Below are positions 14,203 through 22,370 of a stretch of DNA of 24,574 bases, piece by piece. Position 1 is the first letter of the stretch, and each line of letters starts with the position of its first letter. The notes under the pieces were generated by a model that saw only the letters and a program-made list of their open reading frames with translations, did no database searches and was not told where the DNA came from. Source of the DNA: CAYRZF01 sp964428805 (lineage in GTDB: Bacteria; Methylomirabilota; Methylomirabilia; Rokubacteriales; CSP1-6); assembly GCA_964428805.1 (NCBI GenBank), contig CAYRZF010000026.1:1-24574 (forward strand), written 5' to 3'. A program made the position numbers and the translations under genes.

Positions 14203-15420
14203 TCAGGTCCGCCGAGGGTCGGGCAGAAAACACGCCGCGACGAAGCCGAGAAGGGGCATCACGGCCGAGATCCAGAGCGCGCTCATCAGCCCCAGGTGGT
14301 CGGCCACCCAGCCCAGGACGGTGACCCCCACGCCCCCCGCGCCGATGGCGAAGCCGACGATAAGCCCCGAGGCCATGCCCGGATTGCGAGGCATGTAGGC
14401 CTGCCCCAGCACCACGGACACGGTGAAGGTGGACACCAGGACAAACCCCAGCGCGCCAAGAACGATGAAGCCCATCACGCCCCGGACGACAATGAAGGCA
14501 ATGGCGAGCGGCGTGGCGAGAAGGAAGACGCTGACCACATAGCGGCGCATGCCCACGCGGTCGGCAATGGGCCCGGCGACGAGGGTGCCCGCGGCGCCAG
14601 CGCCCAGGAACACGAAGAGCAGTGTCCCGATCATGCGCGGGTCGCCCTTCAAGACGTCCAGATAGTAGAACGGAACAAACGTGGTGAAGCCGAGCTGGGC
14701 CCAGGAGCGGAGCGTCACTACGAGGAGGAGCAGGCTCATGGCCCCGACCATGGTCCCGGGCGCGGCCGCCACGAGGCCCTGGGCGCGGGGCGCCGGCGGC
14801 GCCGACAGCCTCGGAAGCGCCGCCGTCAGCAGCAGGGCCACCAGTGCGCCCGGAAGCAAGAGCCCCAGGCTCCCGGGCAGACCAAAGCCCGTGACGAGCG
14901 CCGTGATCAAGGGGGGGCCGACGGCGATTCCGATGTTCCCCCCCGTGGAGAAAACCGACAACCCCGTCGCCTTGCGATCGCCCGCCACCCGAGTGGCTGT
15001 GCGATACCCTTCCGGGTGGTACGCGGCAATGCCGAATCCCGAGATGACTACCAGGACCAGCACGAGGCCGTAGGAAGGCGCGAGCCCGGTCAGCGCGAGC
15101 CCGAGGGACGAGAAGAAGACCGAGAGCGGCAAGAGCCAGCGGCGCGCCGTCCGGTCGGCCCAGTAGCCGAAGAGCGGTTGGATGAGGGACGACGTCACGT
15201 TCGCCATGAGCACGATGGTGCCCGCGGCCGCGTAGGAGAGATCGAGCGCGGTTCTCAGAAACGGTAGGATCGCGGGGAGCGCGCCCTGATTGGTGTCGAT
15301 GACGAAGTGTCCCAGCGCCAGGAGCCCGAGGAGGCGCATGTCGGGCTTGACGCGTTCGCCGACGGACACGGCCGTGGAGACGGGTAAGGGCGCCGCCCGC
15401 GCGTCTCGGTCGGGAGTCAT
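14203..15420 (-). CDS. MFS transporter, Fsr (fosmidomycin resistance)-like
   Basis: This 405-residue inner-membrane protein shows about 12 hydrophobic segments. After a 27-residue cytoplasmic leader, TM1 contains LLALGHFVIDTNQGALPAIL, the opening of the Fsr-like MFS group. FGYWADRTARRW is the loop 2-3 motif of MFS proteins, and the second half has the equivalent IADRVGMRRYVVS. VISGFGIAAYHPEGYR is the TM4-region motif shared with Fsr. Members export small anionic or drug-like compounds, but the substrate here is unknown. The ATG at 15418-15420 abuts the ATG at 15421 of the divergent VOC frame, which argues that the VOC gene really starts further in. Confidence 0.87.
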   Translation of the reverse strand: MTPDRDARAAPLPVSTAVSVGERVKPDMRLLGLLALGHFVIDTNQGALPAILPFLRTALDLSYAAAGTIVLMANVTSSLIQPLFGYWADRTARRWLLPLSVFFSSLGLALTGLAPSYGLVLVLVVISGFGIAAYHPEGYRTATRVAGDRKATGLSVFSTGGNIGIAVGPPLITALVTGFGLPGSLGLLLPGALVALLLTAALPRLSAPPAPRAQGLVAAAPGTMVGAMSLLLLVVTLRSWAQLGFTTFVPFYYLDVLKGDPRMIGTLLFVFLGAGAAGTLVAGPIADRVGMRRYVVSVFLLATPLAIAFIVVRGVMGFIVLGALGFVLVSTFTVSVVLGQAYMPRNPGMASGLIVGFAIGAGGVGVTVLGWVADHLGLMSALWISAVMPLLGFVAACFLPDPRRT

Positions 15421-15450
15421 ATGGCCCCTTATGCTACACTAAACTCGACG

Positions 15451-15843
15451 ATGAAGGTCAGCGAGCTTGGTCACGTCGCGCTTTTCGTGCGCGATCTCGA
15501 GGCATCGATCCACTTCTATCGCGACCTGCTGGGCTTACGCGACGTGGGCAGAGGAAAGAACGGCAAGATCGCTTTCTTCTCGGCCGGCCCGCATCACCAC
15601 GACCTCTCGATCGAAGTGGCGCGCGTGGACGGTCCCGCGCGGTCCAAGGGCGCGCCCGGCCTCTACCACATCGCGTTCCGGGTCGGGACGACGCGCGAGG
15701 CGCTCGACGAGGCCCGCCGCTGGGTGGAGGAACACAGGCTCACGCCGTTCGGCGAGATGAACGGGCGCGAGAGCGCCTCCTTCTCGATCCATGATCCCGA
15801 CGGTCACGAGATCGAGCTCTACGTGGACCTCCGCGCGGGCTGA
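15451..15843 (+). CDS. VOC-superfamily (glyoxalase/extradiol dioxygenase-like) protein
   Basis: This 130-residue protein has two beta-alpha-beta-beta-beta modules of the vicinal oxygen chelate fold. Module one starts at LGHVALFVRDLEASIHFY with the first metal-ligand histidine (His8). Module two contains YHIAFRVG, with another ligand histidine, and ends in HDPDGHEIELYVD with the ligand glutamate. The ligand set is that of catechol 2,3-dioxygenase-like or glyoxalase-like enzymes, so a metal-dependent lyase or dioxygenase is likely; the substrate is unknown. The ATG at 15451 puts the conserved first strand at the usual distance from the start. An in-frame ATG at 15421 would add ten residues but abuts the divergent MFS start. 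The 3' end overlaps the convergent MFS gene by 25 bp. Confidence 0.83.
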   Translation: MKVSELGHVALFVRDLEASIHFYRDLLGLRDVGRGKNGKIAFFSAGPHHHDLSIEVARVDGPARSKGAPGLYHIAFRVGTTREALDEARRWVEEHRLTPFGEMNGRESASFSIHDPDGHEIELYVDLRAG

Positions 15844-17012
15844 CGCACACGCCAGATCGCCCCCATTCCTGCCAGCAGCGCGAGCACCACAAACGCGAAA
15901 GCCCCCAGATAGCTGCCGGTCACGTCGAAGATCGCCCCGCCCGCCCAGGCCCCGATAGCCTCCCCGGGGCCGGTGGCCAGGACGATCCAGCCGTAGATGG
16001 CGCCGAAGCTCTTCCCCGCGAAAATGTCCGCCGCCCGCGCTGCCGTGACGATCCCGCTCGACCCCTGCGCCAGGCCGTAGAAGAGCACGCAGCCGACCAG
16101 CCAGCCGGGCCAGCCGGTCCAGGCCAGGAGCCCCAGGTTCGCGATACCGACGATGGCGCTCGTGTAGGTGAGCGTCAGCGTCGGAGCCCGTCCCAAGCGG
16201 TCGGCCAGCCACCCGGTAAGGAGGCGCCCGGCGAGGCTCACCAGGCTCACGGTGCCGAGGGCGGTGGCCGCATTGGTCGGGGAAATCCCGGCTCCCACAG
16301 CGAAGGCCACCATGTGGACGTTCACGAGTGGGAACGCCATCGCGGAGAAGAACCTGACCGCCACCAGCCACCGGAAGGCCGGCGCGCGGGCCGCGCGCGC
16401 GAGAGTCCAGGCGTTGTCAAGCGACGGGCGGCCGGGTTCTCCGGCGTCATCCCCCCGGGCCCGGCCGCTGGCGGGATCGGGCAGGCGCTGAAACGCGTTG
16501 GCGGGAATCAGGATGGCGATGAGGAGGACGGCCCACAGGAGGAGCGTGGTTCTCCATCCGTAGCGGGCCACGAACGCCTGAGCGAGGGAGATGAAAAGAA
16601 AGGCGCCGAAGCCGGTACCGAGGTCCGCCACGGCGATCGCCTTTCCGCGCGCGCCCGGATACCAGAGCGCCGCGACCACCATGTTGGGCTGGCTCCCAAG
16701 CGCCGAGAGGCCGAAGCCGGTGATGATCCCGTAGGTCAGCAGGAGAAGGGGAAGGCTTTCGGCCCGGCTCGCCAGGAGAAGCCCCAGAGCCGCCAGCAGC
16801 GTCCCGCCCTGGAACAAGCGCCGGGGCCCCAGCCGGTCCAGGGCGTAGCCGACCGCGGGGCCGCCGAACCCGCCGAGGAGCAGCACGACGGATTGGATGC
16901 CGGCGACCTCGCCCCGGGAGGCCCCGAACTCCTGGATCAGCGGCAGGTAGAGGACGGCGAAGGCCATGACGATCCCGTTCTGGATCGCCATGGTGAGCGC
17001 GGCGATCGCCAC
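15819..17012 (-). CDS. MFS transporter, OFA/monocarboxylate type
   Basis: This protein of at least 397 residues is a 12-helix MFS permease. VGYALDRLGPRRLFQGG is the loop 2-3 motif, ITGFGLSALGSQPNMVVAAL covers TM4, and the second half has LTGWLADRLGRAPTL. The pattern resembles the oxalate/formate antiporter and monocarboxylate groups, so a small organic acid is a plausible substrate. The conventional start is GTG at 17010-17012. In-frame sequence continues upstream without a stop to CTG at 17051 and would encode LTRPLDATRRGLWSVAIAAL, a very MFS-like N-terminus, before a TAA at 17054-17056. The true start may therefore be the CTG, or the original start may have been lost when the adjacent inverted-repeat element arrived. 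Confidence 0.85.
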   Translation of the reverse strand: MAIAALTMAIQNGIVMAFAVLYLPLIQEFGASRGEVAGIQSVVLLLGGFGGPAVGYALDRLGPRRLFQGGTLLAALGLLLASRAESLPLLLLTYGIITGFGLSALGSQPNMVVAALWYPGARGKAIAVADLGTGFGAFLFISLAQAFVARYGWRTTLLLWAVLLIAILIPANAFQRLPDPASGRARGDDAGEPGRPSLDNAWTLARAARAPAFRWLVAVRFFSAMAFPLVNVHMVAFAVGAGISPTNAATALGTVSLVSLAGRLLTGWLADRLGRAPTLTLTYTSAIVGIANLGLLAWTGWPGWLVGCVLFYGLAQGSSGIVTAARAADIFAGKSFGAIYGWIVLATGPGEAIGAWAGGAIFDVTGSYLGAFAFVVLALLAGMGAIWRVRQPARRST

Positions 17013-17066
17013 GCTCCAGAGTCCGCGTCGGGTCGCGTCCAGAGGTCGCGTCAGGCGTTAGCCGGC

Positions 17067-17215
17067 GCGGCGGCCCAACTGACGAGCCAGACAAGGCCCG
17101 AGAGAGAAGCCCACCGGAGGCATAACGGCCCAGCCCGCCTCCGGCGGGACTGGGTGCCCGCGAGGGAATGGCGACGACCGAGAACGACGTATGGCGAAGT
17201 CAGTTGGGCCGCCGC
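17067..17215. repeat. 149-bp symmetric element with 17-bp perfect terminal inverted repeats
   Basis: The ends GCGGCGGCCCAACTGAC (17067-17083) and GTCAGTTGGGCCGCCGC (17199-17215) are perfect reverse complements. A GC hairpin sits exactly at the centre (17129-17154: CCCAG and CCCGCC, loop TCC, GGCGGG, one bulged A, CTGGG). Inside the ends, GA-GCCA on the left faces TTC-GCCA on the right, giving a short mismatch and then pairing. The pair GCCCAAC (17073-17079) and GTTGGGC (17203-17209) fits the integron attC core-site pattern RYYYAAC...GTTRRRY, 137 bp apart. The right end touches the gcdH stop codon. It could be a MITE-like element, an attC-like site or a strong RNA hairpin; no transposase or integrase is visible. 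Confidence 0.6.
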
Positions 17216-18390
17216 TAGGTATCCCCGAAGGCCGAAAAACCCGTGATATCGCGGCCAACAATCAGCGTGTGGATGTCGTGGGTCCCCTCGTACGTCACGA
17301 CCGTCTCGAGGTTGAGCATGTGGCGGATGATCGGGTGCTCGTCCACGATGCCCGCCGCGCCCAGGATGTCGCGGGCCATCCGCGCCGTCTCCAGCGCGAT
17401 GTGGACGTTGTTCATCTTCGCCATCGAGATCTGTTGGGGCGTGGCTGTCCCGCGGTCCTTCAGTCTTCCCAATTGCAGCGCCAGGAGCTGAGCCTTGGTG
17501 ATCTCGGTCAGCATCCAGACCAGCTTCCGCTGCACCAGTTGGAAGGCGGCGATCGGCTTGCCGAACTGGATCCGCGTCTGGGCGTACTGAAGGGCCCAGT
17601 CGTAGCAGGCCATGGCGGAGCCGACAGCGCCCCAGGCGATGCCGTAGCGGGCCTGGGAGAGACAGCCGAGCGGGCCGCGGAGCCCATTGGCACCGGGAAG
17701 CTTGTTCTCGAGCGGGATCCGACAGTCCTGGAACGAAAGCTCCGAGGTGATGGACGCCCGCATCGAGAATTTCCCGTGGATGTCCAGGGTCGAGAAGCCC
17801 GGAGTCCCCTTCTCGACCAGGTAGCCGCCAACCTCGCCGTCGTCCCCCTTGGCCCAGACCACCGCCACGTCGGCGAGGGAACCGTTGGTGATCCAGAGCT
17901 TCGTGCCGTTCAGAATGTAGGACTCTCCCTTCTTCACCGCTCGGGTCTTCATGCTGCCCGGATCCGAGCCGTGATCGGGTTCCGTGAGACCGAAGCAGCC
18001 GATCGCCTCCCCACGCTGAAGCCTGGGGAGCCATTCCTCTTTCTGGGCCTCGGACCCGTAGGTGAAGATCGGATACATGACGAGACCGCTCTGAACCGAC
18101 GCGCACGATCGGAGGCCCGAATCCCCCCGCTCCAGCTCCTGCATGATGAGGCCGTAGGCCACGCTGTTGAGACCGGCGCAGCCGTAGCCCTTGAGGTTGG
18201 CCCCGAACACCCCCAGCTCTCCGAGCTTCGGGATCAGGTGTGTGGGGAAGGTCTCCTCCCGGTGGTGCTGGGCAACGATGGGCAAGAACTCCGCCCCGAC
18301 CCAATCGCGGATGGCCTCCCGCACCATCCGCTCCTCCTCGGTCAGCAGCTCCTCGATCCCGTAGTAATCAACCCCGCGAAACTTCTCCAT
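17215..18390 (-). CDS. gcdH: Glutaryl-CoA dehydrogenase-like acyl-CoA dehydrogenase
   Basis: This 391-residue FAD enzyme has the full acyl-CoA dehydrogenase fold. FGLTEPDHGSDPGSMKTRA (about 133-151) and LWITNG (165-170) are the flavin and substrate motifs. Two features single out glutaryl-CoA dehydrogenase: Arg94 in SGLRSCASVQSG, placed to bind the distal carboxylate, and the C-terminal TYEGTHDIHTLIVGRDITG with Glu368 as catalytic base. The family oxidises and decarboxylates glutaryl-CoA to crotonyl-CoA in lysine, tryptophan and aromatic breakdown, passing electrons to ETF. The ATG at 18388-18390 follows GAGGTGA, a good ribosome-binding site. The TAG stop touches the 149-bp inverted-repeat element. 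No gcdR or CoA-transferase is directly adjacent. Confidence 0.9.
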   Translation of the reverse strand: MEKFRGVDYYGIEELLTEEERMVREAIRDWVGAEFLPIVAQHHREETFPTHLIPKLGELGVFGANLKGYGCAGLNSVAYGLIMQELERGDSGLRSCASVQSGLVMYPIFTYGSEAQKEEWLPRLQRGEAIGCFGLTEPDHGSDPGSMKTRAVKKGESYILNGTKLWITNGSLADVAVVWAKGDDGEVGGYLVEKGTPGFSTLDIHGKFSMRASITSELSFQDCRIPLENKLPGANGLRGPLGCLSQARYGIAWGAVGSAMACYDWALQYAQTRIQFGKPIAAFQLVQRKLVWMLTEITKAQLLALQLGRLKDRGTATPQQISMAKMNNVHIALETARMARDILGAAGIVDEHPIIRHMLNLETVVTYEGTHDIHTLIVGRDITGFSAFGDT

Positions 18391-18446
18391 GACCCTTCAC
18401 CTCGTTCGCCCACCCGACGAGACCCGGGATTCAACCGAGGCGCGCG

Positions 18447-19850
18447 TCAGACGTTGGTGACGATGGCCGGGGTGTCCTCGCCGAGGGCCTGCTCCAAGGC
18501 CTGGGCCAGGAGCTGATCGTGCTCGTGGCTCGCCGCGAAGATCCTGCACTGAGCCACTTTCCCCGGAAGGTACTTGAAGAGCTCCGTGAGCCGCTCCTTG
18601 GAGACCCGCCTCGAGGCGGAGTCGTAGATGTAAATCTGCCGGTCGCCCATCGCCAACGGATTCAGGGGGCGCGGGTCCTGGAGCGCCATGTCGATTTTGA
18701 ACGGGAACGTCTTGAGCGAGGCCGGCAACCGCTCCCGGACGCGCGTCTCCACCTCCTCGGCCTTCATGAAGTCCACCCCGCGCTGGAGCTGGTACTTGTC
18801 GAGCATCACCTCGTGAGACATGCGCCACTTGAGTTTCCGATCCAGGATCTGCCGCCACTCCGCACCGAGGGCCTTCCGCCCGGCATCTTCGGCATCGTGC
18901 CAGCGGCCCACCTCCTCCAAGAGGGTCCACTCGGTCAGGTGCAGGTAAGGATGGAGTTCTTTCCTGAGATCCCATGGAAAGATGATTTTCATGGTATCGC
19001 GGAAAATCTCCTTCAGGTGGAGATCGATCCCGCGCGTGGTCCGATGATAGTACACGTTGGTGTACATGTAGAAGCGCGCATTAAGGAACATGATGAACGC
19101 CTGCGTTCCACCCCGGTCCAGGGTCAGCCCCTCGTCGGTGAAGAAGGAGTAGTAGATGATCCGGTCGATGTCGATAGGGCCCACGGCGATGCCGCACATG
19201 TACGAGTCGCGGAGCACGTAGTCCATGTTGTCGGCGGTGTAGATGCCCGAGAGAATCGGTTTCAGGAAGGCGAGCCACCGGGGATGGCCCGCCTCGGGCC
19301 GCGTGAAGGCTTTCCCCATCAGGTAGCAGATCCAGCCGGGATCGATCGTCTCACCGGGAACAAACGGCCCGGAGGGGCTCCGGCGCAAGCCGCGGATGAC
19401 GTCCCCCAGCTCCTCCCGGATGATGCGCTGACCGACCATCTCGTGGGTCAGGTCGAAATCCACCAGGAAGTTGTCGTCGAAGAAGTGGCCGAAGGGGCCG
19501 TGGCCCACGTCGTGGAGCAGGCCCGCCATGCGGAGCAGCTCCTCGATCAGCGGGGCCGACGGGCAGTCGGGGAAGACGGACTTGAGCGACGGGTAGAGCT
19601 GTTGGGCGAACCGGCCGGCCAGGTGCATGGCGCCCAGGGCGTGCTGGAACCGACTGTGCTCGGCCGCGGGGAAGACCCAGCGCGCGGACTGAAGCTGCGG
19701 GATCCGCCGGAGGCGCTGCACCCACGAGGTGTCCACCAAGTCCTGCTCGGTGGCTTCTCCGGGGACGCCGTTCGGCCGGGTGTAGAGGATGTAGCGATGA
19801 ATGGGGTCGGCGATGAGGCCGCGTCCCTGGTAGGTGTCCACCCCTTTCAT
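18447..19850 (-). CDS. HD-superfamily phosphohydrolase (dGTPase/SAMHD1-like, COG1078 type)
   Basis: This 467-residue cytoplasmic protein shows the HD metal motif across three blocks: SRFQHALGAMHLA (His70), LLHDVGHGPFGHFFDD (His113-Asp114), and IYTADNMDYVLRDSYMCG further on, which carries the last aspartate. ADPIHRYILYT near the N-terminus is typical of the COG1078 group of putative (d)NTP triphosphohydrolases. The C-terminal half is helical and ends in a region resembling the group's conserved tail. The substrate is not known. The chosen ATG (19848-19850) has GAGGAG about 13-18 bases upstream, slightly far. It follows rfbD by 28 bp on the same strand, so it may be read with the rhamnose genes without sharing their pathway. 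Confidence 0.85.
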   Translation of the reverse strand: MKGVDTYQGRGLIADPIHRYILYTRPNGVPGEATEQDLVDTSWVQRLRRIPQLQSARWVFPAAEHSRFQHALGAMHLAGRFAQQLYPSLKSVFPDCPSAPLIEELLRMAGLLHDVGHGPFGHFFDDNFLVDFDLTHEMVGQRIIREELGDVIRGLRRSPSGPFVPGETIDPGWICYLMGKAFTRPEAGHPRWLAFLKPILSGIYTADNMDYVLRDSYMCGIAVGPIDIDRIIYYSFFTDEGLTLDRGGTQAFIMFLNARFYMYTNVYYHRTTRGIDLHLKEIFRDTMKIIFPWDLRKELHPYLHLTEWTLLEEVGRWHDAEDAGRKALGAEWRQILDRKLKWRMSHEVMLDKYQLQRGVDFMKAEEVETRVRERLPASLKTFPFKIDMALQDPRPLNPLAMGDRQIYIYDSASRRVSKERLTELFKYLPGKVAQCRIFAASHEHDQLLAQALEQALGEDTPAIVTNV

Positions 19851-19878
19851 CTGACTGTTGAACTCCTCGCCAACAAGT

Positions 19879-20730
19879 TTACGCCGCCAGTTCGGGATGC
19901 GCCAGATAGTCGCGGAGGGCATCCGACCAGGGACGGAGCGGCGGCCAGCCCTCAAGCTCCCAGCAATAGTTTCGAAGGGCGGAGTTCCGGGGACGGGCTG
20001 CTGGACGCTTCAGGTCCTTCGACGTGATCGGCGCAAGGCGGGTCCCCGTGAGCCCGGTGTTCTCCAAAATTGAGGCGGCGAAGTCATACCACGAGCAGGA
20101 GCCGCTGTTCGTGACGTGCCAGATGCCGTAGTGCGGCCCGCTGATGAGCCTGGAAATGGCCCGGGCAAGATCGTGAGTGTATGTAGGCGACCCCACCTGA
20201 TCGTCCACCACCCGCAGATCCTCCCCTGCTCGGGCCTTGGTCAGGATGGTCTTCACGAAATTCTTCCCGCCCGGGCCAAAGAGCCAGGAGGATCGCACGA
20301 TCCAGTGGCGCGGCATCAGGGTCTGAACGTACCGCTCGCCAGCCAGCTTCGAGCCGCCGTAGCAGGAGATCGGGTTCGGCGTGTCGAACTCGGTGTACGG
20401 GTCCGGCTTGCCTCCGTCGAAGACGTAGTCGGTGGAGAGATAGCAGCAGGCGGCCTCAACGTCCTGACAGGCGACGGCGAGGTTTCGGCTCCCGAGGGCA
20501 TTGACGCGCCAGGAGCGATCGGGGTCCTGCTCGCACCCGTCCACGTCCGTCCACGCCCCCGCGTGAATGACCACCTGGGGCTTCGAGCGGCCGACGGCAG
20601 AGAGGGTCGCGCCGAGATCGGTGATGTCCAGGTCGGCGTGGGCGAGGGGAATGACTTCGTGCTCGAGACTCAGGTTCTCTCGGAGCGCCCGGCCCAACAT
20701 CCCCGTGGCTCCCGTCAGGAGGATCTTCAT
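19879..20730 (-). CDS. rfbD: dTDP-4-dehydrorhamnose reductase
   Basis: This 283-residue short-chain dehydrogenase catalyses the last step to dTDP-L-rhamnose. MKILLTGATGMLGRAL is the N-terminal nucleotide-binding motif. VVIHAGAWTDVDGCEQDP and LSTDYVFDGG are RfbD signatures, and the catalytic Tyr and Lys are in CYGGSKLAGE. GSPTYTHDLARAI lies near the substrate site. The ATG at 20728-20730 shares one base with the rfbB TGA, so the two are translationally coupled. Order on the minus strand is rfbA, rfbC, rfbB, rfbD. The product feeds cell-surface polysaccharide or O-antigen synthesis, but no glycosyltransferase lies within the window. Confidence 0.95.
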   Translation of the reverse strand: MKILLTGATGMLGRALRENLSLEHEVIPLAHADLDITDLGATLSAVGRSKPQVVIHAGAWTDVDGCEQDPDRSWRVNALGSRNLAVACQDVEAACCYLSTDYVFDGGKPDPYTEFDTPNPISCYGGSKLAGERYVQTLMPRHWIVRSSWLFGPGGKNFVKTILTKARAGEDLRVVDDQVGSPTYTHDLARAISRLISGPHYGIWHVTNSGSCSWYDFAASILENTGLTGTRLAPITSKDLKRPAARPRNSALRNYCWELEGWPPLRPWSDALRDYLAHPELAA

Positions 20731-21728
20731 CAGCGGTTGATGTACTGCCTTGCGTAGTAGGCCTTGAACTCTCCCGACTTGATGGGACGCCACCAGGCCT
20801 CGTGCTCTCGGTACCACCGGACGGTCTCGGCGAGCGCCGCGCCGAACTCATAGGCCGGTTTCCACCCGAGAGCCCGGATCTTGTGACAATCCAGGGCGTA
20901 GCGCCGGTCGTGACCGGGGCGATCCGTCACGGGCCGGATCAGGCTCTCGGGTTTACCCAGGAGTCGAAGGATCTGACGGGTCAGGACGATGTTCTCCACC
21001 TCCGTATCGCCCCCGATGTTGTAGATCTCACCGGGGACTCCGGAGTGGAGCACGAGATCAATCGCGGCGCAGTTGTCCAGGACGTAGAGCCAGTCCCTCA
21101 CGTTCTTGCCGTCTCCGTACAGGGGGAGCGGAAGGTCCTCCAGCGCGTTGGTGATGAAGAGGGGGATCACCTTCTCCGGGTACTGGTTCGGCCCGAAGTT
21201 GTTCGAGCTCCGGGTGATGAGGACCGGCAACCGGTAGGTGGTCCAGCAGGCGCCGACGAGAAGATCCCCCGCGGCCTTGGACGCCGAGTAGGGGTTCGAA
21301 GGCCGAAGCGGCGCGCTCTCCCTGAAGGCTCCTCGCTCGATGGAGCCATAGACCTCATCCGTGGACACCTGCACATAGCGGGGAATCCGGAGCTCCCGGG
21401 CCGCCTCCAGCAGGGTAAAGGTGCCCAACACGTCCGTCTTCAGAAACTCATCCGCCCCCATGATCGACCGATCAACGTGGGATTCCGCGGCGAAATTGAC
21501 AATTGCGTCCACGCCCCGCGTCGCTTCCCGCACCATCGCAGCGTCGCAGATGTCGCCGTGGACGAACCGATAGCGGGAATCCCCCTCGACCTCCCGAAGG
21601 TTCTCGGGGTTGCCCGCGTAGGTGAGCTTGTCGAGATTGATAACGGAATACGTCGGGTATTTCCCCAGGACGTGACGGACGAAATGAGATCCGATGAACC
21701 CCGCCCCGCCCGTCACCAGGAGCTTCAA
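20730..21728 (-). CDS. rfbB: dTDP-glucose 4,6-dehydratase
   Basis: This 332-residue NAD-dependent enzyme makes dTDP-4-keto-6-deoxyglucose, the second step of the rhamnose pathway. LLVTGGAGFIGSHFV (from residue 3) binds NAD. The active site is VSTDEVYG (Thr123-Asp124-Glu125) with Tyr147 and Lys151 in NPYSASKAAG. NFAAESHVDRSI and SNNFGPNQYPEKVIPLF are further family marks. The start taken is TTG at 21726-21728, which gives the expected MKLLVTGG N-terminus. It lies exactly at the edge of the second N gap, so an alternative start inside the gap cannot be excluded. The stop overlaps the rfbD ATG by one base. Confidence 0.94.
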   Translation of the reverse strand: MKLLVTGGAGFIGSHFVRHVLGKYPTYSVINLDKLTYAGNPENLREVEGDSRYRFVHGDICDAAMVREATRGVDAIVNFAAESHVDRSIMGADEFLKTDVLGTFTLLEAARELRIPRYVQVSTDEVYGSIERGAFRESAPLRPSNPYSASKAAGDLLVGACWTTYRLPVLITRSSNNFGPNQYPEKVIPLFITNALEDLPLPLYGDGKNVRDWLYVLDNCAAIDLVLHSGVPGEIYNIGGDTEVENIVLTRQILRLLGKPESLIRPVTDRPGHDRRYALDCHKIRALGWKPAYEFGAALAETVRWYREHEAWWRPIKSGEFKAYYARQYINR

Positions 21729-21828
21729 NNNNNNNNNNNNNNNNNNNNNNNNNNNNNNNNNNNNNNNNNNNNNNNNNNNNNNNNNNNNNNNNNNNNNNNN
21801 NNNNNNNNNNNNNNNNNNNNNNNNNNNN
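21729..21828. other. Assembly gap, 100 N, between rfbC and rfbB
   Basis: Exactly 100 N, a placeholder length. Unlike the first gap the flanks do not overlap. By comparison with RfbC proteins only a few C-terminal residues of rfbC are missing, and the rfbB TTG start is directly at the edge, so the true missing length may be small. Confidence 0.9.
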
Positions 21829-22351
21829 TTTCCCACAGGTCGGCGCCCGCGAAGTCCCAAGGAAGACGGCCCTCGTCGCAGGATTCCGGCGCGGGGAAGA
21901 AATGCGTGTCGGTAAAGTAGATAATCCGGCCCCGCGTCGGCGCGAGGTTTCGACATCCGTGGGCGACACCCCGCGGGATCCGCACGACGCGCGAGTGACC
22001 GTCGCCGAGCACGAAACGCATCCGGGCGCCTTCCGTGGGTGAGCCAGCGCGCACATCAATCAGCACCAGGAGCATCTTGTCCCCCGGCGGGACATACCAG
22101 ATATCGGTCTGCGCGCGGTGGAGGTGAAAAGCCTTGATTGCGCCCGGCTCCATCTCGCTGTAGTTGACCTGGGCGAGGACGAAGCCGGGAAACGCCGCGC
22201 TGGCGCCGGCCTTGAACCGACCGAGTTCGGTGAAGGATCCGCCGTCATCGGTATGGCGGGCAAGCTCGAGGACCTCCACGCCCTTGATCGCCGGCTTGGG
22301 AGAGTAGTCCTGAAGCCGAAGGTTCCGCTTGGCCTCCTCGCTCAGCTCCAT
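21829..22351 (-). CDS. rfbC: dTDP-4-dehydrorhamnose 3,5-epimerase family protein (3' end in gap)
   Basis: About 174 residues are visible before the frame runs into the N gap. The cupin core includes IKAFHLHRAQTDIWYVPPGD, with the RfbC active-site histidine region, followed by MLLVLIDVRAGSPTEG. VRIPRGVAHGCRNLAP and the terminal RLPWDFAGADLWE are typical of RfbC proteins. The enzyme epimerises C3 and C5 of dTDP-4-keto-6-deoxyglucose. The N-terminus (LSEEAKRNLRLQDYSPKPAIKGVEVLEL) is somewhat longer than in E. coli RfbC, so a related dTDP-sugar epimerase or isomerase is possible. The start lies 19 bp after the rfbA stop. Confidence 0.85.
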
Positions 22352-22370
22352 GGGAACGCTCCCGCCCCGC

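Noticed and set aside
17051..18304. 417-codon minus-strand open frame overlapping gcdH in another frame
   Set aside because: It overlaps glutaryl-CoA dehydrogenase almost completely and crosses the inverted-repeat element. The translation is Gly/Arg/Pro-rich without motifs.
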